Source of the DNA: Candidatus Sysuiplasma superficiale | GTDB lineage: Archaea; Thermoplasmatota; Thermoplasmata; Sysuiplasmatales; Sysuiplasmataceae | Direction: 5' to 3' | NCBI GenBank assembly: GCA_019720975.1 | Contig: JAGVSJ010000004.1 | Coordinates: forward strand, 1-64,000 | Length of the DNA: 64,000 nt | Shown here: one piece after another, positions 51,617-60,129 of the stretch | Numbering within the stretch: position 1 is the first letter of the stretch | How the letters are laid out: each line of letters opens with the position of its first letter | Made by a program: the position numbers and the translations under genes | Notes under the pieces: generated by a model | Databases searched by the model: none | Told to the model about the DNA's origin: nothing | Seen by the model: only the letters and a program-made list of their open reading frames with translations

Positions 51617-52015
51617 TCATTCCTGCACAGCAACCGCCTCTATCTCGACGAGAGCCTTGCGCGGCAGCGATGCCACGCCGACGGTCGACCTTGCAGGCCT
51701 CCTTGAACCGAAATGAAGCGAGTAAACCCTATTCACCTTATCGAAATTGCTCATGTCCGTCAGGAATATGGTCGTCTTCACCACGTCCTCCAGTGAAAAA
51801 CCTGCTGATTTCAGGATGGCTTCCATATTCAGTATGCATCTCTCGGTCTGCTCCTCGACGTCATCAGACACAAGTGTGCCTGTTCCCGGCTCAAGGCCAA
51901 GCTGGCCGGAACAGAACAGAAGCTTGCCTGATACCAGTGCCTGCGAATAAGGACCTATCGCCGCTGGCGCATCGGCGGTTGTTATCTGCCGTGCCGTCAT
52001 CTCACCGATCAGCAA
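51617..52015 (-). CDS. ridA: RidA family reactive imine/enamine deaminase
   Basis: Small trimeric enzyme that hydrolyses reactive 2-aminoacrylate-type imines released by PLP enzymes. The pattern IGPYSQALVSGKLLFCSGQLG near residue 20 and the C-terminal RPARSTVGVASLPRKALVEIEAVA, including the catalytic arginine, define the family. It has 132 residues; ATG 52000, five codons later, could be the true start. It is encoded just upstream of the SAM hydrolase, probably in one transcript. Confidence 0.93.
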   Translation of the reverse strand: MLIGEMTARQITTADAPAAIGPYSQALVSGKLLFCSGQLGLEPGTGTLVSDDVEEQTERCILNMEAILKSAGFSLEDVVKTTIFLTDMSNFDKVNRVYSLHFGSRRPARSTVGVASLPRKALVEIEAVAVQE

Positions 52016-52114
52016 TGGACTGCTACAATAAAAATCTCATCCTTCGAAGAAAAGTGTTGACCCCCGTTTCAGGCTGAAAAGGTTTCAGGCTCCTGTGCCG
52101 GAGCCCGTGGACCG

Positions 52115-52282
52115 TCAGAAGTGCATCTTCCTTGCAAACCAGCGGACAAGGTTCCTGGAACCGCCTCCGTTCCTGGAAGCTTTCCTTTCCTTCCTTGTCT
52201 CCTCGATTGCAAGCAGATCAAGGTAATTCCTTCCCTTCTGACTGTTCTGGACATTTGTGGTTAATATCATCAAATCCCACAT
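52115..52282 (-). CDS. Small basic protein (55 aa), divergent from lrp
   Basis: ATG 52282 to TGA 52115 encodes 55 residues, starting MWDLMILTTN and ending WFARKMHF, with a basic middle (ETRKERKASRNGG). AGGAAGTGA, a near-perfect match to an archaeal ribosome site, lies just before the ATG. A TATA-like ACTTAAATAG (52332-52341) predicts a leader of about 28 bases. I do not recognise it. Its promoter shares the AT-rich interval 52283-52423 with the Lrp-type regulator, which could control both. Confidence 0.55.
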   Translation of the reverse strand: MWDLMILTTNVQNSQKGRNYLDLLAIEETRKERKASRNGGGSRNLVRWFARKMHF

Positions 52283-52331
52283 ATTTGCTCACTTCCTTTG
52301 GTATTTTCTTAGTATTACTGAAAATTATTTA

Positions 52332-52341
52332 CTATTTAAGT
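52332..52341 (-). promoter_or_regulatory. TATA-like box of the 55-aa gene
   Basis: ACTTAAATAG on the minus strand. On the opposite strand, aagatttaacc (52399-52409) is suitably placed for lrp. The approximately 140-base AT-rich interval between is a plausible regulator-binding region. Confidence 0.45.
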
Positions 52342-52435
52342 ATATTCCTGAAATTTATTCGCTTGATAGCTTTAATACCCAAAAAATACGAAAAAGGAAA
52401 GATTTAACCGAACAAACAAAGATATGTGCCGTCAG

Positions 52436-52945
52436 ATGGACGAAAAGGATATTATGATTCTCGAAATCCTCCAGAATGATGCTAGAACGCCACTGAAGGA
52501 GATAGGGGAAAGGGTGAAGCTTGCAGCCCCCACCGTTCATGAAAGGATACAGGCAATGATCAAGAACGGCGTGATTAAGGGTTTCACAACGATAGTGGAG
52601 CCCAGGAAGGTTGACCTTGACATAACTGCGTTCATCATGCTTTACTTCAAGACGGGAGGTTCACTGGGCGATGAGAAGGTTATCGAACTGATAAATGAGA
52701 TAGATGACATCCAGGAATGTTTCCATCTGGCAGGCGACGAGGATCTTCTCGTGAAGGTCAAGACAAAGAACATGGCCACACTGGAAAACATAATTTTGAG
52801 GCTTTCCAGATCCGGGCATTTCAGCAGGACCAAGTCAATCATCGCCCTCTCAAATGTCAAGGAGAGCACAAACGTGAATCTTTCACATCTCATGGAAAGG
52901 ATAATGAAGCAGAAGGAAGAAAAGGAAAGACCGCCGGTGCAATGA
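52436..52945 (+). CDS. Lrp/AsnC family transcriptional regulator
   Basis: Feast/famine regulator: an N-terminal winged helix-turn-helix (MDEKDIMILEILQNDARTPL at the start, then KEIGERVKLAAPTVHERIQAM) and a C-terminal RAM/ACT-like ligand domain (about 65-145, with HLAGDEDLLVKVKTKNMATL). The length is about 169 residues from ATG 52436, which matches family N-termini and sits about 32 bases after the likely box; ATG 52424 is also in frame. The ligand is unknown. A divergent small gene and a downstream membrane protease are candidate targets by position. Confidence 0.9.
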   Translation: MDEKDIMILEILQNDARTPLKEIGERVKLAAPTVHERIQAMIKNGVIKGFTTIVEPRKVDLDITAFIMLYFKTGGSLGDEKVIELINEIDDIQECFHLAGDEDLLVKVKTKNMATLENIILRLSRSGHFSRTKSIIALSNVKESTNVNLSHLMERIMKQKEEKERPPVQ

Positions 52946-52981
52946 CTGAAACTCCGGCAAACGAGCTTGGGGATCCAGTGC

Positions 52982-54157
52982 ATGTCGTCTTCGGCAGAGA
53001 GGGAAAGCGCATCTTCCCCTGAAGGGGTTCCCGCTTTCCCGTATGAATTCGACGGTGAGCTCAGGAAGAGGGCAAGAACACTTTCAGACATTAGCTTCCG
53101 GATTTCGGTTCTATCCGCTGCAGCGGGTTTCGCCCTCACTCTCTTTCTCATAGCGAGCGGTGCCGGGGAATGGCTGTCCGTACGCCTGAGGGCCTTTCCT
53201 TCATTCTTCCAGATCCCGCTGTACGTGTGCGCAGTGGTAACACTTTTCTTCCTCACTGGTCTGCCATTCGCCTGGGAGGCTCACAGGAAGAGAAAGGAAT
53301 TCGGCATATCTGTCTCAAGCGGCAGGAGATGGGCTCTCGACGCCGCAAAGGGGTATCTTCTCTCCCTTCTTGTCTCAGCCACAGCGGCTCTCCTGCTGAT
53401 TGAGCTGATAGCGATATCAGCGCAGTGGTGGATTTACGCTGCAACTTTCTTCATACTGTTTTCGGTTGCATATTCGCGATTCTTCCCTCTTCTCGCACCC
53501 AGGCTCTTCTACCGTTTCAGTGAACTGCCTGAGGGAGAGGTGAAAGACAGCATAACCCAACTGCTCAAGTCGGCGGGTCTTGGAGAAATCAGCATATGTG
53601 TTATAAACGAAAGTTCAAGATCCCGCACCGCAAATGCGTTCGTTACAGGTATAGGAAGGGCACGCAGGATTGTTCTGTTTGACAATCTGCTCAAATCCTT
53701 CGCACCCAGTGAGATCAGATGCATAACGGCGCATGAACTCGGCCATTACAGGTCACATGACAGCCTGCGTTCCACACTGCTAATGGCGATTGAGACATAT
53801 CTGTACGCAGCTGTGATGTATGCCGCTCTGCGCTTTGCCCTGCGTTTTCACCTCGTCTACTCCGCAACCGACCCTTACGTTCTTGTCCTCATGTCATTTG
53901 CCGCCATGATGGCGGGTGCTGCGATAGCCCCCCTGAGCAACCTCTACTCCAGGCGGAGGGAGATGAAGGCGGATGAGTTCTCGCTGATGCTGTGCGGGGA
54001 TCCTGTTGCCTTCATATCAAGCGAAAAGAGACTGTGCGACATGAACATGATGCACGAAAATCCGCCGAAGTTAAGGAGGATTTTCTTCGCCACGCACCCC
54101 AGCACCCAGGAGAGGATACGCATGGGGGAGGAATGGATGCGCAGGACGACAGGATGA
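52982..54157 (+). CDS. M48-family membrane zinc metalloprotease (Ste24/HtpX-like)
   Basis: Integral membrane peptidase of about 391 residues. Four N-terminal helices (roughly residues 40-165) precede the catalytic domain with the zinc motif TAHELGHYRSHD near 257 and the third ligand in EMKADEFSLML near 334, with two more helices between them. The arrangement resembles CAAX protease Ste24 and HtpX. It may degrade damaged membrane proteins. ATG 52982 is chosen; an ATG five codons upstream also exists. It lies 36 bases after lrp on the same strand. Confidence 0.87.
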   Translation: MSSSAERESASSPEGVPAFPYEFDGELRKRARTLSDISFRISVLSAAAGFALTLFLIASGAGEWLSVRLRAFPSFFQIPLYVCAVVTLFFLTGLPFAWEAHRKRKEFGISVSSGRRWALDAAKGYLLSLLVSATAALLLIELIAISAQWWIYAATFFILFSVAYSRFFPLLAPRLFYRFSELPEGEVKDSITQLLKSAGLGEISICVINESSRSRTANAFVTGIGRARRIVLFDNLLKSFAPSEIRCITAHELGHYRSHDSLRSTLLMAIETYLYAAVMYAALRFALRFHLVYSATDPYVLVLMSFAAMMAGAAIAPLSNLYSRRREMKADEFSLMLCGDPVAFISSEKRLCDMNMMHENPPKLRRIFFATHPSTQERIRMGEEWMRRTTG

Positions 54158-54171
54158 AGCGAGCTTGAAAT

Positions 54172-54624
54172 ATAGGTGAGACTATCCATGTAACAGGGGA
54201 TCCAACGAAGGAATTTGCTGTCAGGCTTGACGGAAGGGACAGTGGGCTGGCAGAGCTGACGGACAGACTCGGAAGCAGCGGGGTGAACATAATCACGCTG
54301 AGCATGACCTCAGGCAACGGTGAAAGACAGGTCAGGCTGATTACATCAGACGAATCAACCTGCAGGGACATACTGAAACAGGGAAAATACGGCTTTTCCG
54401 AATCGGAGATACTCACCGTCGTCATAGATGACAGGCCGGGATCGCTCGCAAAGCTGCTGCAGAAGCTCAAAAGGTCAGGCATTGCAGTGAACTCCACCTA
54501 CATGATGAACAGGAAAAACGGAAAGGTGGAGTTTGTTCTCGGAGTGGACAGGATAGAAGACGGGAAGGAGCTGCTTTTCAGGAAACTGAGGCTCCCGAGC
54601 ACTCTTCAGGCAGAGAACGACTGA
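54172..54624 (+). CDS. Two-ACT-domain protein, start codon non-standard
   Basis: Reading from about 54172 gives two tandem ACT domains, the first beginning KEFAVRLDGRDSGLAELTD and the second TVVIDDRPGSLAKLLQKLK. Such proteins usually bind amino acids. The first standard start codon in frame (GTG 54283) would cut the first ACT domain in half. Upstream the frame reads TGA AAT ATA GGT GAG ACT ATC CAT GTA ACA, with no ATG, GTG or TTG. Further back an ATG (54154, overlapping the protease stop) is in frame but is interrupted by that TGA after four codons. Possibilities are an ATA or ATC start, readthrough, or a recent mutation. Confidence 0.7.
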   Translation: MGETIHVTGDPTKEFAVRLDGRDSGLAELTDRLGSSGVNIITLSMTSGNGERQVRLITSDESTCRDILKQGKYGFSESEILTVVIDDRPGSLAKLLQKLKRSGIAVNSTYMMNRKNGKVEFVLGVDRIEDGKELLFRKLRLPSTLQAEND

Positions 54625-54935
54625 CCGCAGCTGCAGGTGCTCTTCGCGTTTGGATTGCTGAACGTGAAACCTGATCCCTGCAGGCTGTCCACGTAGTCAA
54701 TTTCCGTTCCTTCAATGTATGCAGCACTCTCCCTGTCAACGACAATCTTGACGCCGCCCTTCTCGAGCTGGAAATCATTGAGGACGTCAACCTTCTCGTC
54801 AAAGGTCATACCGTACTTGAAACCACCGCATCCGCCCCCCGCGACGTAGACCCTCAGGTATGCCTGCTTACCGTTCTGCGGCATGAGCGATTTCACCTTG
54901 CTGATTGCCTTCTCGGTAAATACGACGTCGAACAT
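54606..54935 (-). CDS. iscA: A-type iron-sulfur carrier (IscA/HesB/ErpA)
   Basis: A 109-residue carrier delivering iron-sulfur clusters to apoproteins. The three cluster cysteines are present, one in AGGGCGGFKYG near residue 36 and two in the C-terminal TCSCGQSF. Archaea of this kind often have no IscS/IscU neighbours, and none is seen here. A box ACTTAAATAG at 54967-54976 is about 36 bases upstream of ATG 54935. Its 3' end overlaps the ACT gene by 19 bases in convergent orientation. Confidence 0.94.
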   Translation of the reverse strand: MFDVVFTEKAISKVKSLMPQNGKQAYLRVYVAGGGCGGFKYGMTFDEKVDVLNDFQLEKGGVKIVVDRESAAYIEGTEIDYVDSLQGSGFTFSNPNAKSTCSCGQSFSA

Positions 54936-55077
54936 ATTTGCACCGTACGATTTATTGTCATACTATCTATTTAAGTGTTGTTTAGCTGCGAGAGCGATAT
55001 GAAAACACAACAGATGCCCTGTGAATCCTTTCACTCACTCATTTGCAGCTCAATGCGTCCCCGATACGCCTCCCGAC

Positions 55078-56106
55078 TCATTCTCCGACAACCAGGACAA
55101 TCTTTCCAATGTGCTCGCCCTTCTCCATATGCTGCTGGGCCCTCGCCGCATCCCTGAGGGAGAATACGCTGTCTACAACCGGTTCGAGTTTCCTGTCGAA
55201 GACCAGGCCCATGACAGTGTTGAAATCTGACGGATCACCCATGGTTGAGCCGATTATCTGCAGCTGCTTCCAGAAGATGAAACTGAGATCCGTTGTTATC
55301 AGCCCTCCGGAAGTCCTGCCATAGTTGATGAACCGGCCACCCCTGTCAAGCAGCCTGAAACTGTCCTTCCAGAGTGCGGTACCGACCGAATCCAGGACAA
55401 CATTGAAGAGCTTCCCGTTGGAGCGCATATAGTCCTTTGACCATCCCTCAGCGGATGTTGTGATGACCTCGTCGGCACCTGCCTGCAGGAGCCTCTTCTC
55501 CTTCTCGGGACGCCGAGTTGTTACTGCCACATGGCAGTCAAAGAGCTTCGCGATCTGAATGGCCGCAGTGGAAACGCCGCCACCGCCGCCGGTGATGAGC
55601 ACCCTTTCACCGAAGCCGAGCCTTCCCCTGCTCACAAGCGAATGCCAGGCAGTAATGTAAACAAGGGGTGCCGCGGCAGCTTTGACGACGGGATACGATG
55701 CCGGTACCGCCTTGAGATTTATTTCCGGAACTGAAATGAATTCGGAATATGTTCCGTCCATATGTTCACCGAGTATCCTGAACTCCGGACAGAGCGATGC
55801 CCTGCCGGTGAGACAGCTGACGCACCGTCCGCAGCTCACTCCGGGATTTATCACCACCCTGTCGCCATCCCTGAAGGCAGATCCGGGGGAGGATTCGACC
55901 ACTGTTCCCACAGCATCAGCACCTGGTATGTGCGGCATGCTGATGCTGAGCCCCTGAATCCCGTTCCTTACCGCAATGTCGAGCCTGTTCACTGATGATG
56001 CCTCCACCCTGATGAGTGCACAGCCCTGTCTGCGTTCCGGCATAGGCGCATCCCCGAACTTCAGTACATCTGGGCCTCCATGTTCTGAGAAAAATACAGC
56101 CTTCAT
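55078..56106 (-). CDS. Zinc-type medium-chain alcohol dehydrogenase-like oxidoreductase
   Basis: MDR-family NAD(P)-dependent oxidoreductase of 342 residues. An N-terminal GroES-like domain contains structural-zinc cysteines (CGRCVSCLTGRASLC near residue 94). The usual catalytic-zinc cysteine position reads NRLDIAVRNG, so the active-site zinc is probably absent, as in quinone-reductase-type members. The Rossmann fold follows with ITGGGGGVSTAAIQIAK near 170. The substrate is unknown. It is divergent from the DNA-binding protein gene at 56284. Confidence 0.85.
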   Translation of the reverse strand: MKAVFFSEHGGPDVLKFGDAPMPERRQGCALIRVEASSVNRLDIAVRNGIQGLSISMPHIPGADAVGTVVESSPGSAFRDGDRVVINPGVSCGRCVSCLTGRASLCPEFRILGEHMDGTYSEFISVPEINLKAVPASYPVVKAAAAPLVYITAWHSLVSRGRLGFGERVLITGGGGGVSTAAIQIAKLFDCHVAVTTRRPEKEKRLLQAGADEVITTSAEGWSKDYMRSNGKLFNVVLDSVGTALWKDSFRLLDRGGRFINYGRTSGGLITTDLSFIFWKQLQIIGSTMGDPSDFNTVMGLVFDRKLEPVVDSVFSLRDAARAQQHMEKGEHIGKIVLVVGE

Positions 56107-56253
56107 TCAAACCTCCGCCTTTGCATGTGCCGGGTCGCTCATGCCGCAAAGTGCACTTTTAAGTTTGTGCAGCGGAAGGTAAAGCAAGCGTGTCAAATTT
56201 AAACATGACTGTTCGTAATTCGTTGTGCTGTAAATCACTTGAACCAAAATGTG

Positions 56254-56263
56254 CATATAAAGT
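56254..56263 (+). promoter_or_regulatory. TATA-like box of the small DNA-binding protein gene
   Basis: The sequence catataaagt is centred 26 bases before ATG 56284, implying a leaderless message and excluding the TTG at 56275 as start. Confidence 0.55.
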
Positions 56264-56283
56264 AAATCCGCTGATTGATAGCA

Positions 56284-56625
56284 ATGACAGAAGGAGGCCT
56301 GGACAGCAGGGTAAGAACGTATGGGATGCAGGAAGACGACAAGATCTGGCTTTCGGCCGATTTCAGGACTATGCTGATAGGACAGGCGATAGAGAAGGCC
56401 GGAAGCGTCAATCAGCTTGGCAGGATACTCGGATACAGGTCGAGGGTCCATCCTGGGTGGAGTGTGAGGCAGCTGCTGAATGGAGCACAGCCGTTCACAA
56501 TGGAAAGGCTCCGGGCGCTCTGCGAATTTCTCGGCTACCCGATTTCCGAAATACTGAAATACAGGGTTCCCAGAAGAAGGGCGCTGAACCATATGCACAA
56601 CCAGTTCACCGCGCATGAACTGTAA
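56284..56625 (+). CDS. Putative small helix-turn-helix DNA-binding protein
   Basis: A 113-residue protein whose C-terminal half resembles a Cro/XRE-type helix-turn-helix: SVNQLGRILGYRSRVHPGW followed by SVRQLLNGAQPFTMERLRAL and CEFLGYPISEILKY. The stretch between the second and third helices is longer than usual. A short N-terminal part (MTEGGLDSRVR) and a basic tail follow no known pattern. It sits between a divergent oxidoreductase and thioredoxin reductase 55 bases downstream, and may regulate one of them; this is inferred from position only. Confidence 0.65.
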   Translation: MTEGGLDSRVRTYGMQEDDKIWLSADFRTMLIGQAIEKAGSVNQLGRILGYRSRVHPGWSVRQLLNGAQPFTMERLRALCEFLGYPISEILKYRVPRRRALNHMHNQFTAHEL

Positions 56626-56680
56626 AGAACGCAGAGAAAAACGGGAAATCTTATTAGTGCGGGAACAGTAAACCTGTGCA

Positions 56681-57652
56681 ATGAAAGAGAACTCAGTGAG
56701 AAATCTCATAATCATAGGTTCGGGTCCTGCAGGATTGACGGCGGCGATTTATGCATCCAGGGCCCTTCTTGAACCCCTTGTGGTGGCAGGGAGGACCCCC
56801 GGCGGACAGCTGATGATAACGAGTGAAGTTGAAAATTTTCCCGGCTTCCCGGAAAGCATACTCGGCCCTGAGCTCATGGTGAAGATGAGGGAGCAGGCAA
56901 CCAGGTTTGGAACGGATTTCATTGACGACGACGTCACATCTGTCGATTTCAGCAGAAGACCTTTCGCTGTAACAGTGGGGGAACAGACCTACAGATCCAG
57001 GTCTGTAATAATCGCAACAGGGGCGAGCGCGCTGTGGCTCGGAATAGAGTCGGAGAAGAAATTCATGGGAAAGGGTGTGTCGGGATGCGCGACGTGCGAT
57101 GGTGCTTTTTTCAGGAACGTGCCCGTTGCCGTCATTGGCGGCGGGGACTCCGCACTGGAAGAGGCGCTTTTCCTCACGCGATATGCGTCGCACGTCACCA
57201 TAGTTCACAGGAGGGACAGACTCAGGGCCTCCCCCTACATGCAGAGAAGGGCGGAGACCAATGAGAAGATATCATTCGTCTGGAATTCAGTTGTGAAGGA
57301 GATAACGGGCGACAAAAAGGTGGACGGTGTAATCCTTGAGGATGTCCGGACAGGAGAAGAGAGAAGGCTGAACGTCGGAGGAGTGTTTATCGCAATAGGG
57401 CACAGACCCAACACGGACATTTTCAAAGGACAGATACCACTGGATGAAAAGGGCTACATTATAGTGCATGACGGAAGCAGGACAGGCGTTGAGGGTGTTT
57501 TCGCTTCCGGTGACGTCCATGACCACCGCTACAGGCAGGCGATAACCGCGGCAGGAATGGGATGCATCTCCGCCCTGGATGCCCAGAGATTCCTTGAGGA
57601 AACGGAATCGCACGCTTCAGCAGAGAGGGAGGAGGAGACTCAGAAAGCTTGA
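56681..57652 (+). CDS. trxB: Thioredoxin reductase
   Basis: FAD flavoprotein that reduces thioredoxin. FAD binding is by [15 protein letters not shown] near residue 13, the redox-active pair is in [11 protein letters not shown] near 133, NAD(P) binding is by [14 protein letters not shown], and the C-terminal FAD motif is [21 protein letters not shown]. The nucleotide-specificity loop reads [10 protein letters not shown]; its two arginines favour NADPH. The protein has 323 residues. No thioredoxin gene is adjacent. Its last 36 bases overlap the convergent gene below, the longest such overlap in the window. Confidence 0.95.
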   Translation: MKENSVRNLIIIGSGPAGLTAAIYASRALLEPLVVAGRTPGGQLMITSEVENFPGFPESILGPELMVKMREQATRFGTDFIDDDVTSVDFSRRPFAVTVGEQTYRSRSVIIATGASALWLGIESEKKFMGKGVSGCATCDGAFFRNVPVAVIGGGDSALEEALFLTRYASHVTIVHRRDRLRASPYMQRRAETNEKISFVWNSVVKEITGDKKVDGVILEDVRTGEERRLNVGGVFIAIGHRPNTDIFKGQIPLDEKGYIIVHDGSRTGVEGVFASGDVHDHRYRQAITAAGMGCISALDAQRFLEETESHASAEREEETQKA

Positions 57653-58687
57653 GTTCCTTCCCGCATCTTCCACCCTTCCGACAGTAACTGTGCCTCCATA
57701 ACGCCTGCTCAGCATCATGACAGCAAGAACGTCCATGTTGCCTCGCAGCAGAGTATCGATGTCATCCACGCTGGAGAGAATCCTGGGTGCAGCCTTCCTC
57801 GCCATGCCGTCAGGTGAAATTGTTATGAGGGTGGAGGGGTTCAGTCCCTTCTCCTCCCTTGCAGACACGGCATAATGCCTGCACCCTTTCTGGAGGTTGC
57901 TCAGGAGAGAAAGAGAGTATTCGAAAAGATCGGGAAGCTGTGCGTCGCCGGTGACGCGCATGTCACCGGGGCATTCCACCTGCACACTGTAATCGCTTCC
58001 CATGTCACGTATGAACCTTGACACGCCCTGATCCACTGCCTCGCTGAGCGGACGGGCCCTCAGCGTTATGTCCTCGACATTCCCCTTCGCTATCCTTGCA
58101 AGTTTGGAGAATGAGTTTATCAGGTTTCCGACAGTCTTCGACTGTGAAATTATGTTGTCTATCAGCGGCTTTGTCGTTCTGTTCTCACTCCTGTTCAGAA
58201 GCTCTGAAAAGGTGAGTATTGCCTGGTTGAGATCCCCCACGTCATGCTCCATTATCCTGTTGATGCTTTCGAGATACTGTGCATATTCCTTCAGTCGCTT
58301 TTCCAGCACGTCCCTTTCATGTATGATCCGTGCGCCTTCCATTGCATCGGTTATTGCCTTCGGAATGGCGCTCTGATATCCGGGTTCCCTCACAACAAGC
58401 TGCACAGTTCCCCTCCCCAGATACCTGAGATATTTCAGCGGCTCGTCCGTCAGCAGGACAACAGGGATATGCGGAGCCTCAAAAACTATACGGAGGAACT
58501 CCTCCTCGTTCTCATGAAGAAAGGGCAGTTCAATGACCACAACAGTACCGTAATTGATGCTGTTGAGCATGAATGAGACAGGTGTGGTCTCCGAAACAGT
58601 GTAACCGTGAAGGGAGGAGATATATGAACAGTCGCCTCTGTGCTCTGCGCCTGCCTCGCCTACAAGTACAACGCTGATATCTTCCAT
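57617..58687 (-). CDS. Degenerate receiver/histidine-kinase-like protein
   Basis: A 356-residue soluble protein. The first 115 residues follow a receiver-domain pattern, but the phosphate-accepting aspartate position reads VVVIELPF and the lysine position VREPG. A helical segment with [16 protein letters not shown] (His148) resembles the H-box of histidine kinases. The final part resembles an ATPase domain ([21 protein letters not shown]), but the N-box and the glycine-rich ATP-lid motifs are missing. It probably binds partners rather than phosphorylating them. Alternatively it is an unusual kinase of the type common in archaea with unconventional ATP boxes. MFS transporter gene follows upstream on the same strand. 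Confidence 0.65.
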   Translation of the reverse strand: MEDISVVLVGEAGAEHRGDCSYISSLHGYTVSETTPVSFMLNSINYGTVVVIELPFLHENEEEFLRIVFEAPHIPVVLLTDEPLKYLRYLGRGTVQLVVREPGYQSAIPKAITDAMEGARIIHERDVLEKRLKEYAQYLESINRIMEHDVGDLNQAILTFSELLNRSENRTTKPLIDNIISQSKTVGNLINSFSKLARIAKGNVEDITLRARPLSEAVDQGVSRFIRDMGSDYSVQVECPGDMRVTGDAQLPDLFEYSLSLLSNLQKGCRHYAVSAREEKGLNPSTLITISPDGMARKAAPRILSSVDDIDTLLRGNMDVLAVMMLSRRYGGTVTVGRVEDAGRNSSFLSLLLPLC

Positions 58688-58796
58688 CGGAATTTTCCAG
58701 CTTTCCGATTAAATCTTCCAATGTTGCTTATAATTGTTTCTCCGAGGCTGACCTGAATCAGAATCAGCCATGGCAGTCAATAGCATGATGCCTGAC

Positions 58797-60071
58797 TCAC
58801 CTGGGCTTGACGCTGGCGCCGGAAGGCATGCCGGGCTGCTTCAGACGGAAGAGAAGGGAGTAAAGAGTGAACTGTTCCCTTCCTTTCTTCTCCGGTTCCT
58901 TCAGCCTCAGGAAGAGGAATGAAGCAGAGAACCTGCCAACCACTATAACGGAATAAGTCAGAGTGAGCGCATATCTGAGCGGAAAGGCGCCGAGCAGGAA
59001 CTGCAGGAGGTATCCGCCTGTAAGCGCTCCTGCAAAATACACCATGCCGTTGAATCCGTTCATTATGGAGATGTACTCGGCCTTGTTGCCCTCGGGGACA
59101 ATGTCCATCAGATAGGAATTCATGACCACGTTCTGGATGGCCCCGGCAATGCCGCTGTAAAGTTCTAGAAGAATGAATTCATCATATGTGCTGAAGAGGG
59201 CGTAAAAGAGCGGTATGGCGGAAAGCATCAGCCTGTTGCCGAATATCATCGGTGTCCTGTCTATCCTGTCAACGACCCTTCCGATTAAGTACTGGCCGGC
59301 GATTGTGGCAAGAAGGGAAACAGATGTGAGCACTGCAATGGTGGATAGATTGAAATGCATCACAGTGACGATGGTAATGGGGAAGATGGGCCACGCCATC
59401 GACCAGAAAAAGCCCTGTACGTTCATTGCAACGAAATACCTGTAGAAATGGCCGTGCTGTTTTATCCTTGAGAGCGTCTTCCTCATGCTCCCTGTTATCC
59501 TCGTCCTGTGCTCCTTTTCCGCGATCTGTGTTACAAGTATTGCGGAAATGAGATAGGATCCGACCGCTGCAAAGAAAGGTATCTGTATGTCGCTCCTGAC
59601 CTTTCCGTGGAGAAGGAAGATCATGCTCACAACAGCAAAGAGGGTCCCGATGGAGCCTATGTTGTTGAGGACGGAGAGGAAGTGACCTCTCCTGCTGGAT
59701 GCGGTTATGTCTGCTATCAGCGAAAACCAGTTAACTGTGATCATGGCGGATATCAGCGAAAGAGAGGCATAGGCAATTATCAGCTGGACAGGGGAGCGCA
59801 CTTCGGCCATTATGAACCACAGCAGGGCGAGGCAGAGGCTGCCTGCGAATAGAAATGGTTTACGTTTCCCAAATCTGTCGCTCAGCCTCCCCCACAGCAG
59901 CTGTCCGCCGTTGGAAAGGGAATTGGCCGATGACTGGAGCCACCCCATCTCTGATGCCGACGCACCTATCAGCACGCCGTATGCACCGACAAACATCGAG
60001 GCCGCTGTCGCGCCAAGAGATATCACCAGCGTCCTTGCGGAAAGGACGACATCGTTTCTCATCTGCTGCAT
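58797..60071 (-). CDS. Major facilitator superfamily transporter
   Basis: A 424-residue membrane protein with about 12 hydrophobic segments in two six-helix halves. The loop between helices 2 and 3 carries LWGRLSDRFGKRKPF, the MFS motif A, and the matching loop in the second half reads LIGRVVDRIDRTPMIFGNR. The substrate is unknown; the family resembles drug or metabolite exporters. A TATA-like AATTTTTATT (60110-60119) lies about 43 bases upstream of ATG 60071. It is followed in the same direction by the degenerate kinase-like gene. Confidence 0.88.
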   Translation of the reverse strand: MQQMRNDVVLSARTLVISLGATAASMFVGAYGVLIGASASEMGWLQSSANSLSNGGQLLWGRLSDRFGKRKPFLFAGSLCLALLWFIMAEVRSPVQLIIAYASLSLISAMITVNWFSLIADITASSRRGHFLSVLNNIGSIGTLFAVVSMIFLLHGKVRSDIQIPFFAAVGSYLISAILVTQIAEKEHRTRITGSMRKTLSRIKQHGHFYRYFVAMNVQGFFWSMAWPIFPITIVTVMHFNLSTIAVLTSVSLLATIAGQYLIGRVVDRIDRTPMIFGNRLMLSAIPLFYALFSTYDEFILLELYSGIAGAIQNVVMNSYLMDIVPEGNKAEYISIMNGFNGMVYFAGALTGGYLLQFLLGAFPLRYALTLTYSVIVVGRFSASFLFLRLKEPEKKGREQFTLYSLLFRLKQPGMPSGASVKPR

Positions 60072-60129
60072 CCCACGTTTATGGCTTCGATTGACACGGC
60101 AGGCCCCTAATAAAAATTGTGCTCTGACT

